DNA of 64,000 nucleotides from a virus, in the IMG/VR virus record IMGVR_UViG_3300024520_000003, positions 1 through 64,000 of that record; one strand, written 5' to 3'. A program made the position numbers and the translations under genes. The notes under the pieces are model-generated. The model saw only the letters and a program-made list of their open reading frames with translations, was not told the DNA's origin and did no database searches. Shown in pieces: positions 24,040 through 33,139 of the stretch (positions within the stretch are counted from its first letter, which is position 1; every line of letters starts with the position of its first letter).

Positions 24040-25791
24040 CTAAAACTCCCCTTCCATGATATCGTGACCAGTTCTGCTTGAAAGAGTCTTAAGTGTTTGT
24101 TTTTCAGGATAAGTGAGTGGGGAAGTTCTTAACCACTCGTTACTCAAACCTCTCTCGAACTCTATGTTTGTCCTATAGGAACCAACTCCAACATCACTCA
24201 TATTCGCAGTGTGAGTGACGCTTGTTACATATGCGGACATCCGGTTCATATCGAAACCCAGTGACGGGTGCATACCAAAAGTCACTGGCTGACCGTGACG
24301 AACGTCCAGTCTCATTGTCGTGGTAGCAGTACCACGCATGAAATTATGCTGTGGAGCGAAGTATTGAGCAGCGAGGGCGGCTAAGGTTAGTGCATACGAT
24401 ATGAAATCAGTCCTTGCTAGGTTATCGTTTGCCATGTCGGGGAGAAACGGCCACTTGACTTGGTATTCCCTCAACCCTCGCTTGTGAAGCATTTCCATTG
24501 AAGGAATAAGGGGTAACCCTGCGGCAGATGCGTATCTCAGCGGGTTGTCGCTCGTTAGGGGTGGGTCTGCGGTGAATATAGTCTGAACCTGAGTATCATT
24601 TTTTGAAAAATCAATGTCTAAAATATCGTTCAGTTCGACCTTCGGCCCATTGTGAATGTCCCAGGTAATGTCCTCAAATAAGGTGTGGATTCTTGGGGAT
24701 AGCGTTTGGCCTCGATTTAATCTCGTTCTAACATAATGAGACAGGGGTTCGGTTCTCCACGGTTTCATTCGATACATTAAAACTGGGTTTCTTCCTAACG
24801 CTTCTCCCATGACTGAACTAGCAACTCCATCCAGTCTCTGGTTCATGCTTATTATTTGCTTCTCATGTGTAGCGTTGGATAGCCCACCCGATGGTAGATT
24901 ATCGAGTGCTGGCATTATCATCGAATTATCAACACTTTCATTTCTGAGTGTGGACCCCGTGTCACCGTAATCCTCGAGTGACGGGAACATCTCCATTAAT
25001 CCAGGGTCTCCCATGAATGAACCCTGAAGCAGACTCATTATTGTTTGACCACCTCCACCACCAACAGAACTTTGAATGGCAGTCAGGGTTGGTCCTGGCA
25101 CTGGATCTGCATACCTTCTCACATCGTATGCTCCAGCAACGTTGATGAACTTTCGGGGTCCTGTTGGAGTTCCAGTGTGAAGTTTCGCTGTTGTGTCGTT
25201 GAAAATAACCGGAATAGCGTCCCCAAGCCACATGGATCTGAATTTGGTAAGGGTTTTGGGTGCTCTGACTTTTCCAAGCATCTTAAAAACACCAAGAAGA
25301 GGATACCCGACTTGGTTATTAATAAATGACATTGAAAGGGTTCTCTCAACCCATTGATTGAATTCATCAATCTGAAACAAACCACCCGTGTCTCGAAGTC
25401 TATTCATCTTACCAACTTGAATCGAGGCGTTGTTGAATAGATCAAACCAGCCTATGCAATTCAGGCTAATAGAGGTCATGACTGCGCCGTTTCCAGGGTT
25501 CACAGACTGATTCATTGATACAGAGTCAATGTAACCGAAGGTTTCAGCGGGTCTATCGTAACCACCTATTCTAACCACTATCCAATTTCCAGTGACGAAC
25601 GGATACTTGCTCACACTTCCTCTGGATGTCTTTAGTGTCAGTTGGATGCTTTCGTATGGGGCATTGATAGAGTTGGTCCAGCTAATAGATTTCACATGGT
25701 CTGTCAGGTGAAGGACGTATGCTTGGTCAGAGCTAGCGCCTTCTGTGACAGCGTGAAGTTCGACGAAGATCTGGTGATTTATTCTAGCCAA
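24040..25791 (-). CDS. Baseplate hub protein (gpD/gp27-like)
   Basis: A 583-residue protein starting at TTG, overlapping the tape-measure stop by 8 bp. The first 150 residues (ISWTNSINAPYESIQLTLKT ... GYIDSV) show the barrel pattern of gpD/gp27 hub domains. The C-terminal part (RLDVRHGQPVTFGMHPSLGF ... YVTSVTHTANM) matches the usual hub ending, where the second barrel is completed. A Gly-rich linker (GGGGGQ) and long insertion separate them. It forms the trimeric platform joining tube and spike. No upstream ATG is available. Confidence 0.7.
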   Translation of the reverse strand: MARINHQIFVELHAVTEGASSDQAYVLHLTDHVKSISWTNSINAPYESIQLTLKTSRGSVSKYPFVTGNWIVVRIGGYDRPAETFGYIDSVSMNQSVNPGNGAVMTSISLNCIGWFDLFNNASIQVGKMNRLRDTGGLFQIDEFNQWVERTLSMSFINNQVGYPLLGVFKMLGKVRAPKTLTKFRSMWLGDAIPVIFNDTTAKLHTGTPTGPRKFINVAGAYDVRRYADPVPGPTLTAIQSSVGGGGGQTIMSLLQGSFMGDPGLMEMFPSLEDYGDTGSTLRNESVDNSMIMPALDNLPSGGLSNATHEKQIISMNQRLDGVASSVMGEALGRNPVLMYRMKPWRTEPLSHYVRTRLNRGQTLSPRIHTLFEDITWDIHNGPKVELNDILDIDFSKNDTQVQTIFTADPPLTSDNPLRYASAAGLPLIPSMEMLHKRGLREYQVKWPFLPDMANDNLARTDFISYALTLAALAAQYFAPQHNFMRGTATTTMRLDVRHGQPVTFGMHPSLGFDMNRMSAYVTSVTHTANMSDVGVGSYRTNIEFERGLSNEWLRTSPLTYPEKQTLKTLSSRTGHDIMEGEF

Positions 25792-27487
25792 GGATTTCTC
25801 TCAGTGATTGACTCAGAAAACGGCCTTTCTTGGCCATGTTGTCCCATATAGGACGAACAATAGGCTTCAACCATGAATGATTCTTAAGAAATCTCGCCCA
25901 GGACACACCGTAACGGACATAGATTCTGATAAATAATGAGTCGTGAGTGCTACAGTAAAGTCTCGCCATCGTAGCGTCTTCACTTCCAACACCATAAAGC
26001 TCGTCAGCAACCCAGCAGCCGCCGCCGGGAATTGCCCTGATCAATCTAATCGCAGTGGTAACCGCTCCACCGGCAAAATGGAGGGCGTCTTTTAAGTCAT
26101 TAATTGACTGTGTTGTGGTGGTGTGCTCCGTGCCGCTGATTCCCTCCACCCTGTCGAGGCTTCTGTGTTCAGCTAGGCGAGATCTTCCCACCCACCGCTG
26201 ACCCACACCTCCAACCCCATGGCTGATAGTTCCCACACCCCCTGGACTAAGCCCTGCTGCGGCAGTCTTTATGTTGACTCCCGGGGCCGTCATCATTCCA
26301 AGATTCATCGCACTTCCCGCTCCAGATGTTCTCATTGAGTCAATCAGACCCTGTAAACCGCCTCCTTTTTCTGTCATTCCCTCAAGATTTCTCATAACAC
26401 CCATCATTGATCCAGCACCGCGGGTTGCTCTTGCTAAGATCTGAGCTTTTGCGACTTGTCTGAATGGGGCAAGCAACTCCTGGCGAGTCTCCCCTATCAT
26501 TCCAGTTAACCCAGCACCAAACTTCGCTCCACGCGTTCCTTGCCCTGGTGCTCTTGCTTCAATTTTTTCAGCCAATTCTGCCATCGCCGATTGGTTGAGG
26601 TTAAGTCCTTGGTTTGCCATTTGAGATGTTGCTTGTGAGATCACTTGCAAATAGCTTTGAATGTTTCCGCCTCTCATTCCTGCGGTTTGTGCGGCTCCTG
26701 CTAGGCGAGTCACTGAACTCCGTTGCTGAGTTCCAAACTGGTGTACATTCATTCCAACAGCACCCTGACCTGCGGCACTTTGGCCAACCATTCCTCCCAT
26801 AAACCCAGCACCGACTCCTTGGGACATTAGCCTGAACATATCCCGTCGACCGAGCACTTGGCTTGCGTTTTGGACACCCGCTGCCTGTGAGAATTGACTT
26901 ATTCCGCCAAGGGCCTCATCTCTTCCAATGCCCCAATTAGCACCCTCCCTGATGCTTTTGAAGGTGTTTGTTCCCGCAATTGGCCTCCCTCTGGCGTTAA
27001 GTGCGGGGCCACCTACGTCCTGATCAGCAGCAAGGGCAGCAGCCGTTGTAGGGATATTTCCACCAGAAGTAGCTGCTCTTGCGCGACCAAGTTGGTTGTA
27101 TATTTGTTGAGACTGTTTTGCGTCTTGAACTCTTTGAGCAAAACCGGCAACAGCGAGACCAGCAATAGGGAGGATGGTGGCCGCTCCGGCCTTCCTGAAG
27201 GCGTCACTATCACCAGCCGGGGATGTTGGTGCGGGTCTACCGCCTCCTCCTCCACTACCTCCACCACCAGTACCACCACCGCCTCCACCAGTACCTCCGC
27301 CACCGCCACCAGTACCGCCGCCACCGCCTCCGCCTCCGCCTCCGCCGCCTCCGCCGCCTCCGCCAAGGGAGAGACTTGAGGCTTTTCTTTGGAGGCGATC
27401 TAGGTCTTGCTCAAGGCTACGGATCGCCTGTTTGGCATCGCGGTCATCGGCTTTGATTTCAATTGTGGTGGTGTACTTGTCAGCCAT
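25784..27487 (-). CDS. Tape-measure protein with poly-Gly tract and CFI-box-like C-terminus
   Basis: It lies between the tail chaperone frame and the hub, the fixed place of the tape measure. After a short coiled coil (residues 1-40) comes an extraordinary glycine tract of about 45 residues, then a Gly/Ala/Met-rich region. The C-terminal 70 residues (GGGCWVADELYGVGSE ... FIRIYVRYGVSWARFLKNH) resemble the CFI-box domain, known as a C-terminal module of unknown function in bacterial proteins. At 567 aa it is short for a contractile tail. A known rule of about 0.15 nm per residue would give a tail near 85 nm. Confidence 0.7.
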   Translation of the reverse strand: MADKYTTTIEIKADDRDAKQAIRSLEQDLDRLQRKASSLSLGGGGGGGGGGGGGGGGGTGGGGGGTGGGGGGTGGGGSGGGGGRPAPTSPAGDSDAFRKAGAATILPIAGLAVAGFAQRVQDAKQSQQIYNQLGRARAATSGGNIPTTAAALAADQDVGGPALNARGRPIAGTNTFKSIREGANWGIGRDEALGGISQFSQAAGVQNASQVLGRRDMFRLMSQGVGAGFMGGMVGQSAAGQGAVGMNVHQFGTQQRSSVTRLAGAAQTAGMRGGNIQSYLQVISQATSQMANQGLNLNQSAMAELAEKIEARAPGQGTRGAKFGAGLTGMIGETRQELLAPFRQVAKAQILARATRGAGSMMGVMRNLEGMTEKGGGLQGLIDSMRTSGAGSAMNLGMMTAPGVNIKTAAAGLSPGGVGTISHGVGGVGQRWVGRSRLAEHRSLDRVEGISGTEHTTTTQSINDLKDALHFAGGAVTTAIRLIRAIPGGGCWVADELYGVGSEDATMARLYCSTHDSLFIRIYVRYGVSWARFLKNHSWLKPIVRPIWDNMAKKGRFLSQSLREILG

Positions 27488-27746
27488 CTAGTTGAAGCTC
27501 CCGTTCACGCTCGTCAAACCATTCGTCACCAGTGATAATGCCATCATCGGTGATTTCTATCGAGATTTGATTAAACTGTTCGTCGTTCAGTCTCAAGAGA
27601 ATCGCTTCCTCTATGTCAGAAAAGCAAAGGTAATCAAATCCAAGAGGATCGGTTTCACTTGGTTTAATCGGTGATGTCAATAGCCTCTGAATTGACTCGA
27701 AGCCAGGTACTGACCTCAGTTGCTTCGCCCGAATCACTGCTTCGTC
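27480..27746 (-). CDS. Tail assembly chaperone extension (frameshift product, T part)
   Basis: This frame overlaps the end of the 27664-28164 chaperone and is open from a TAG near 27770. It has only a GTG at 27737 as a possible own start, without a good ribosome binding site. In known phages the G frame is extended into such a T frame by ribosomal frameshifting to give a long GT chaperone that loads the tape measure. The shift needed here is +1 (or -2). UUU CGA at 27745-27750 would allow tRNA-Phe to slip +1 onto UUC. The protein is acidic, as T parts often are. Confidence 0.6.
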   Translation of the reverse strand, partial: DEAVIRAKQLRSVPGFESIQRLLTSPIKPSETDPLGFDYLCFSDIEEAILLRLNDEQFNQISIEITDDGIITGDEWFDERERELQLDG

Positions 27747-28164
27747 GAAAGTAGCGCAAATTGTGAGCCTCTAGGTGATCAAAAATCGACATCAAGAGAA
27801 CATCGTCCTCCGAAGCCCATTTAGAGAGCCACTTAGGACACTCAACAAGCTGAACCTCTAGTCTCGCCATTGCTAGGTATCGCATTTGAAGACCTGGAGG
27901 AAGGTTTTGAAGAGGTTGTCCTCCAGCCAAGTTCATCGCAGTTAGATCACAGAGTGTTTTGCTGCTACCCGTCATCACTCGACTAACTACCACAGCGGTG
28001 TGCTTGAACCCATCGGGGTCCGTGTACGAAAGATCAATGTTCATCTCTCGTGGAACCGGGACGAGTGTTTCTGGTTTTGGTCCTTCGAGTGCTTTCTGGG
28101 CTTTTTCCTTAGCCCCTGACGGGGTTAGGTCGAGTTCGATTGGCTTTTTTACTGCTTCTGACAT
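27664..28164 (-). CDS. Tail assembly chaperone (G part)
   Basis: A 166-residue acidic/neutral protein between the tube and the tape-measure genes. The core from 42 on (MNIDLSYTDPDGFKHTAVVV) looks like the small tail-assembly chaperones of Mu and P2-type phages. The leader AAGGAGCACGACCTAATG is one of the common RBS copies. It overlaps the T frame by 74-83 bp, as expected for programmed frameshifting. Confidence 0.65.
   Translation of the reverse strand: MSEAVKKPIELDLTPSGAKEKAQKALEGPKPETLVPVPREMNIDLSYTDPDGFKHTAVVVSRVMTGSSKTLCDLTAMNLAGGQPLQNLPPGLQMRYLAMARLEVQLVECPKWLSKWASEDDVLLMSIFDHLEAHNLRYFRRSSDSGEATEVSTWLRVNSEAIDITD
27745..27750 (-). other. Candidate +1 frameshift site UUU-CGA
   Basis: In the chaperone frame, TAC TTT CGA CGA places tRNA-Phe on UUU with a slow arginine codon next. 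Slipping one base forward re-pairs it perfectly on UUC and enters the T frame (GAC GAA GCA). The site lies inside the overlap and upstream of the G stop. Confidence 0.4.
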
Positions 28165-28185
28165 TAGGTCGTGCTCCTTCTTGGT

Positions 28186-28605
28186 TTACTGGCTGTTCTC
28201 GTCATACATTCTGAGTGCCAAGAAGCTTACATTAGCAGTCATAAGACCGCGAGAGTCAATACTCCACGTTCTTGTTTGACATGCAAGTCCCTCGACGCGC
28301 CAGATTGTAACGTCTGTGATCGGATCGTAAATCTCAGCGGTCATCTTTTTGAAGTTGATTACATCGGCGGTTCCACCCGTAACCCACACTCCCTGCTGAA
28401 CCATGCTCTCCCCGAGAAGACGCATAGCAGATGCCTGGATAGTGACAGATCTACCAGTGGCTTCGATTTCAACGGGATCAATGAAACCCATGACGTCGAT
28501 AGGCTGCTGGCTAATGTTTTCACTAGCAGAAACACCAGTTGCCCAACCAACTTCCGTATTGTTTACAATAAATCGTGCTCTCGCACCTGATATAGCAGTA
28601 GGCAT
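28186..28605 (-). CDS. Tail tube protein
   Basis: A 139-residue beta-rich protein directly after the sheath gene. The start GARARFIVNNTEVGWATGVS and later LGESMVQQGVWVTGG fit the tube-protein fold (beta sandwich plus helix) of contractile phages. The order sheath, tube, chaperones, tape measure is diagnostic. It has a strong AGGAGG ribosome binding site and forms the inner tube through which DNA passes. Confidence 0.8.
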   Translation of the reverse strand: MPTAISGARARFIVNNTEVGWATGVSASENISQQPIDVMGFIDPVEIEATGRSVTIQASAMRLLGESMVQQGVWVTGGTADVINFKKMTAEIYDPITDVTIWRVEGLACQTRTWSIDSRGLMTANVSFLALRMYDENSQ

Positions 28606-28618
28606 GAAATCCTCCTAG

Positions 28619-30604
28619 TTACGCTGAAATTCTCTGAACCATCGCAGTAACTACGATGAAGTTCACAGGTTCGATTGGTGCCATTTGATAGGAGACCGTG
28701 AAGGTGTCTCCTAGATCTTCAACTGTGACTGAAGAATCAATAAATGCTTTGATGATATCCTCAGCAACTTGATCATTGAGTCGTGCGATTGTCAGAGACC
28801 TGATTCGGCCCTTAGTGGTTATCTTTGCCGGATCTCCAATCATCGTTTCTAAGTTCGCTCGCAGGTCTCGGATTGACGTATTCACACTCTCAACTGAACT
28901 CATTTCACTGAAAATTGGGTTGTCATCAGTTTGATAAGTTGTGATCGAGCGTTCGATTTTCGGACCGAGTCTGTCAGTTGTTACGAACGTCAGACCGTAC
29001 TTTAGAAGCTCACTTGCGTCGGCAGTCGGTTTGATGGAGCTATTGTGTCCAACTGTGATCACATTGGGTCTTTTCCCAGTCAAAGGAGTGCCAACAGCGG
29101 TTCCTGACTGCATACCGGCGCACATGATCGCAAACGCGGATGGAGATAGTTTCTTTTCGTTTCCTGTAGGCCCAACCACTGTCGCATCGTCAAACACGAG
29201 TGAGATGAATCGACTGTTTAGTGCCGCAGATCTAACCTTCAACGCGCTCAAAGTGTCATCCTCTTCGGCACCAACCCAACCATTTCGCTCGTCACCGCCC
29301 TCTCCAGCCATCCGAACGCAGTGATCTCGCAGGGCAAGATGGACACCGCTAACACCAGAAACGTCAAGAAGGTCATTGGGTTTAGTGGCTACGATCTGGA
29401 TAGACTCGGTTTCAATCGACTCAAACGCTTCTTGCCAGTTTGAGAGCGTTGGGGCCGCATACGTTCCACCAGCAAGTGAAACCGCACTAACGGTATTCGC
29501 TGGCTCCTCGTCAGCACCCGTTGCCTTCTCGACAGTCACTAAGGTGCTATTGACGAAAGCTTTAACCGCAGCGTAGACGTTTGCACTCATGTCAACTTGA
29601 ACCGTCAAATTTACAGACGTGGCGTTATCTAACTCGTCCGAATCAATTGCAGTTGCCTGTGGTTCGTTGTTGGTTGCGGTGTATGCAGTGTGAGCATTTA
29701 CCCGGGCAACGAAGTCAGACGCCTTGAGATAGTCAGATGTGGATAGATTGAACGCATCCACTTCGATTTCCCAGGTTCCACCGAAGCCACCAACCGCAGC
29801 GTGAACCGTGGTAACTGCGCTGAACTCCTTGATGGTTGTCTTGGTGGTATTTGGAGCAACAAATGACAGGATCTCGGAGTCAGCGGCACCTGTGTTCTTA
29901 TTTGTTCCATTGACTGTGATGGTTAACGTTTCAGCACCAGCTAAAGCAACGCTCGTGTTGATTTTCACAACACCGTCAAATGCAAGTTTCGTTGGGGACG
30001 CTGTTGCGTTCAAGCCATCCAACTTATTCACAATCACCAACCCACTCGTGTTATCATACGCCAAACTCACATCCGAAGCCTCTTGTGGTGCGACGGCGGT
30101 ATATTTGAAGGAAATAACGTCATCTAAACCAACATCGTCAAACACCTCAGTCCGACCGTCCCTGAGAACTGTGTACTTCTTCCCGGAAGAGGTACCATTG
30201 GCGATAGTGGCGATAACTTTGTTTCCCGTCGGACCCCACGCCTTGGACTTCATTATAATGGATGGCTGACCATTAGCACCGTCGAAGGTGTTGTTTGCTT
30301 GGCCTACTGGAGCAACGTTGACAAGGGTTGTTCGGTTTGGTCCACCTGTAACTCGGTCATCGCTTGCGGAGTTATAAAGAATTGACGCAAGCAGGGTTAG
30401 ATCAATGTTCGAGAACTCTAAGTCAGCAAGACGGCGAAAAGATGCTGCGTGTGTTGGTGTGGCTGTTTCAAGAAAATCAAACTCACCAACGATGGCCACA
30501 TTATTAATATCAAGCTCTCTACCCGCTAAAGCAGAGGCATCAACTATTGAATAGACGCCTGGACGACGTGTAACAAGACCTTGGACATTTACTGAACTTG
30601 GCAT
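28619..30604 (-). CDS. Tail sheath protein
   Basis: A 661-residue protein with the sheath N-terminus (RRPGVYSIVDAS) and an early VAIVGEFDF strand. A large beta-rich insertion occupies roughly residues 90-350. The sheath core then returns and ends in MAPIEPVNFIVVTAMVQRIS, the usual closing strand that interlocks subunits. It surrounds the tube and contracts on infection. It is longer than the minimal 400-500-residue sheath because of the decorated insertion. The ribosome binding site GAGG is good. Confidence 0.85.
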   Translation of the reverse strand: MPSSVNVQGLVTRRPGVYSIVDASALAGRELDINNVAIVGEFDFLETATPTHAASFRRLADLEFSNIDLTLLASILYNSASDDRVTGGPNRTTLVNVAPVGQANNTFDGANGQPSIIMKSKAWGPTGNKVIATIANGTSSGKKYTVLRDGRTEVFDDVGLDDVISFKYTAVAPQEASDVSLAYDNTSGLVIVNKLDGLNATASPTKLAFDGVVKINTSVALAGAETLTITVNGTNKNTGAADSEILSFVAPNTTKTTIKEFSAVTTVHAAVGGFGGTWEIEVDAFNLSTSDYLKASDFVARVNAHTAYTATNNEPQATAIDSDELDNATSVNLTVQVDMSANVYAAVKAFVNSTLVTVEKATGADEEPANTVSAVSLAGGTYAAPTLSNWQEAFESIETESIQIVATKPNDLLDVSGVSGVHLALRDHCVRMAGEGGDERNGWVGAEEDDTLSALKVRSAALNSRFISLVFDDATVVGPTGNEKKLSPSAFAIMCAGMQSGTAVGTPLTGKRPNVITVGHNSSIKPTADASELLKYGLTFVTTDRLGPKIERSITTYQTDDNPIFSEMSSVESVNTSIRDLRANLETMIGDPAKITTKGRIRSLTIARLNDQVAEDIIKAFIDSSVTVEDLGDTFTVSYQMAPIEPVNFIVVTAMVQRISA

Positions 30605-30618
30605 TTTCTACCTCTTTG

Positions 30619-31248
30619 TTAGACTGGCGTAACGCCACCTTTTTTTCCATTGATTACAATATCATCAGCATAGACTAAGAAACCTTTATGTTCACCCGGA
30701 CCACCTGCATCGTCTACTGATATTTGTGAAACTACTTGCCATCTTTGCAGTCGCATCATAACCCCAAGATCATCAGGCAGTAAACCAGCTTCTGGCATAA
30801 TATCCCCACCTCCGAGATATCTGACAGAAATAAAACCAGTTGCGAGCATTCTTGGTACAGATGCGAGCATCATACCTCTAACAACTTCATAGAGTGCGCG
30901 AAGTGCATCTGGGTTGTCGCAATACATTGTAAGGTGAATGGTGCTTGCTACTGTCATTTCATATATCGGTGTCAGTGATTCAATTCTGCCCAGGAAGTTC
31001 ATGGGTTGATCTTCCATTGGTTCGTCTTCCTGATGTGCAACTACTTGCGGAACTCTGGCTAAATCGACATTGAATCCAGGGGCAAATTGAACATAGCTAC
31101 TATCACCGTCGGGAACAAGATAGTCGAACCACTGCTGTTTGATGGTGTCGTCGATATACGGAGGAATAAGAGCTTTCCATTTCGACATTTCAGTTGAAAG
31201 CTCTGCCCATCTTGTTTGAAGTGTCACTAGGGTGGCGAGATCTATCAT
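30619..31248 (-). CDS. Probable tail terminator / neck protein, 209 aa
   Basis: It is placed immediately before the sheath gene, where tail-terminator genes usually lie. It overlaps the upstream gene by 4 bp. The protein is alpha/beta with a central region (EMTVASTIHLTMYCDNPDAL RALYEV) compatible with the terminator fold. The identity is inferred mostly from gene order. Confidence 0.5.
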   Translation of the reverse strand: MIDLATLVTLQTRWAELSTEMSKWKALIPPYIDDTIKQQWFDYLVPDGDSSYVQFAPGFNVDLARVPQVVAHQEDEPMEDQPMNFLGRIESLTPIYEMTVASTIHLTMYCDNPDALRALYEVVRGMMLASVPRMLATGFISVRYLGGGDIMPEAGLLPDDLGVMMRLQRWQVVSQISVDDAGGPGEHKGFLVYADDIVINGKKGGVTPV

Positions 31249-32057
31249 TTCACAAGCATCCTTGGGTCTGGTAGGAGTTTCGGAATATCACGAACCACTA
31301 GTCGGGCAATTCGCCTCGGTCTTATCCCAGGGTGATACCACGGTTTTCCCCCGTAGCTTATGATCCTAAATGTCACGAACTTCCCACCCATCTTTTTAGT
31401 TCCTGCTATCAGGTCGGTCTTGTGGGGCTGTGCGGTGACGGCTGTTCGCACACTGGTTTCGGGGTTGATTGAATAGACCGTTCTTGGACCGACTATCATT
31501 TTCGGGATAACCCCTGCTCTTATCACCTTCCAGCTTCCCGCTTCTTTTTGCATGAAAGGTTTCACCAGGACCTCTTTTTTCATGCCTTGAACCGCACGAA
31601 CCCTCTTTTCGAGTTCCGCGTCGTCGTGTGCTAGATCTGTAGACGACTTCCTGACCGTTTCAGCCATCTGTTCCTTGCCTCTAACGAATGGAATAGGTCT
31701 CCACTTCCCTTTCTTGCCCATCTTAGGCCATCCAGACCGACCTTTTGGCTTGTCCAGCAGGAACTTACGCATGTCGAACACGCCGTATGACCCCACGCCA
31801 TTGGGACCGAGTCCTTGTTCAAACATGGCTGCGAACTTATGACTGAGCCTGACTATGACTTGATTTTCATTATAATCGACCACCTCGATGGCGTGCATGT
31901 ATTTTGTCCGAGTCGACGCCGAGACATCACCAAGAATATGTCTAGCCTTGTTTTTCCAGTTGTTTTGAATTGCAAGACCAATGGAGTGCATATATCGCAC
32001 TCTCTTTCCGGTATTCATGCCAAGATGCTCAGATAGTGTGATTCTAGCTTCAGCCAT
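31245..32057 (-). CDS. Tail completion / virion morphogenesis protein, 270 aa
   Basis: The N-terminal region contains an amphipathic helix and a KFAAMFEQGLGPNG segment. The C-terminus (GGKPWYHPGIRPRRIARLV) matches the W-HPG ending of HK97 gp10-type and P2/Mu virion-morphogenesis proteins that complete the neck. A long basic middle (KPKGRSGWPKMGKKGKWRPI) is unusual. Its start shares bases with the upstream stop (TAATG). Neck assembly is the likely role. Confidence 0.6.
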   Translation of the reverse strand: MAEARITLSEHLGMNTGKRVRYMHSIGLAIQNNWKNKARHILGDVSASTRTKYMHAIEVVDYNENQVIVRLSHKFAAMFEQGLGPNGVGSYGVFDMRKFLLDKPKGRSGWPKMGKKGKWRPIPFVRGKEQMAETVRKSSTDLAHDDAELEKRVRAVQGMKKEVLVKPFMQKEAGSWKVIRAGVIPKMIVGPRTVYSINPETSVRTAVTAQPHKTDLIAGTKKMGGKFVTFRIISYGGKPWYHPGIRPRRIARLVVRDIPKLLPDPRMLVK

Positions 32058-33139
32058 TAGTCATCACCCAACCACTCAAGCCAACATTCGCTAAGAACTG
32101 GGAGACTTGTGAACTCTGGATTAGCGGTTTTCCTCTGAACGAATGTGTCCCTGTATGTATAGGGGTTTGATTTACAGACGTAGACCGGATGGCAGTAGTA
32201 TTGAATCCCATACCTAGACCCGACTGCGGGTGCCTTTCCTCCCGTGAAAGATGCTGAGGTGTCTCCCGGACTTAGTGTAACAGAATCTTCCTCACGCAGG
32301 GTAATTGTCGTGGCTGTCAGGCTCTCTATGTACTTGATTCCATCGTTGCCAGGGGTTCCTGCACCGGATATTTCTATTCTAGATCCAGCACTAAACCCGT
32401 CGGTTATCCAACTCCCACCATCATTTCTTTCTATATTTCTAGGCAGAACGAAGTCCACACCCGCTGGATTGGCAGGAGTGCTCGCAGAGTCCCCAAGGCT
32501 CCAGTCTATTTGACCCGTGTTTGTCACCGTGAAGTCGGTTCCCTCGGACAGGACCGCAGGTTCACCCACTGCGGTGATTATCCGGCCTTCAGAATCAGTT
32601 GCGTTGCAGTGTAGAGCGCCGATTGTGACTGTGTTTGGGACGACTTGATTACCGACGGTTCCAATCTTGAAAGTTCGATCCACGACTGGATATCTAAGCG
32701 ACTCTGGTGAGGTTTTTCGCTCCCTGTTCTCAGTGTAGGTCATTACAGAGTCTTTCAGCGTGAATCTGTCCATGAAGGACACTAGGTGCTCGGGAAGGGT
32801 TGTGATCTTAGCCATTCCCTTAGAATTCAGTCCATAGTTCGCGAATCGCTCAGGCTCACGGGACGAACTTAGAACGAGTGCTGGAATCTCTTGCTTGGAG
32901 TGATGAACCCATCCACGACCCCTGCAGTTAGGGCAGTTGCTTCTTTTTTCCAGCGTGTCCCCTGTCATGGATATTAGTGATGATGATAGCGTGAGTCGTT
33001 GTTGACATGCGCATAGCGCCGCCATCTCCCAGTCCACCATCATTCCATGAGTTAGTATTTCACGACGGAGTTTGTCTGGCTCAAAGTCTACCCGTGGAAC
33101 GAGCTTAGGAACTTCTAAAGCGGGAAGAATCTTTGACAT
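32057..33139 (-). CDS. Structural protein with zinc-ribbon N-terminus, 360 aa
   Basis: Near the N-terminus CACQQ is followed about 30 residues later by CPNCRGRGW, a possible zinc ribbon with a glycine-arginine loop like that of DnaJ. The rest is beta-rich with Ig-like stretches (GSRIEISGAGTPGNDGIKYI). It lies between the connector-like gene and the completion protein, so a neck or head-tail joining role is likely. The family is not recognised. Confidence 0.6.
   Translation of the reverse strand: MSKILPALEVPKLVPRVDFEPDKLRREILTHGMMVDWEMAALCACQQRLTLSSSLISMTGDTLEKRSNCPNCRGRGWVHHSKQEIPALVLSSSREPERFANYGLNSKGMAKITTLPEHLVSFMDRFTLKDSVMTYTENRERKTSPESLRYPVVDRTFKIGTVGNQVVPNTVTIGALHCNATDSEGRIITAVGEPAVLSEGTDFTVTNTGQIDWSLGDSASTPANPAGVDFVLPRNIERNDGGSWITDGFSAGSRIEISGAGTPGNDGIKYIESLTATTITLREEDSVTLSPGDTSASFTGGKAPAVGSRYGIQYYCHPVYVCKSNPYTYRDTFVQRKTANPEFTSLPVLSECWLEWLGDD

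Noticed and set aside
27013-27491. Several overlapping frames on both strands with Ala/Glu, Pro or Arg/Tyr repeats
   Set aside because: They are shadows of the glycine-coding repeat in the tape-measure gene.
27727-27740. Mu-type -2 slippery sequence
   Set aside because: CGGGCGA lacks the G run needed for re-pairing after a -2 slip; UUU CGA is a better candidate.
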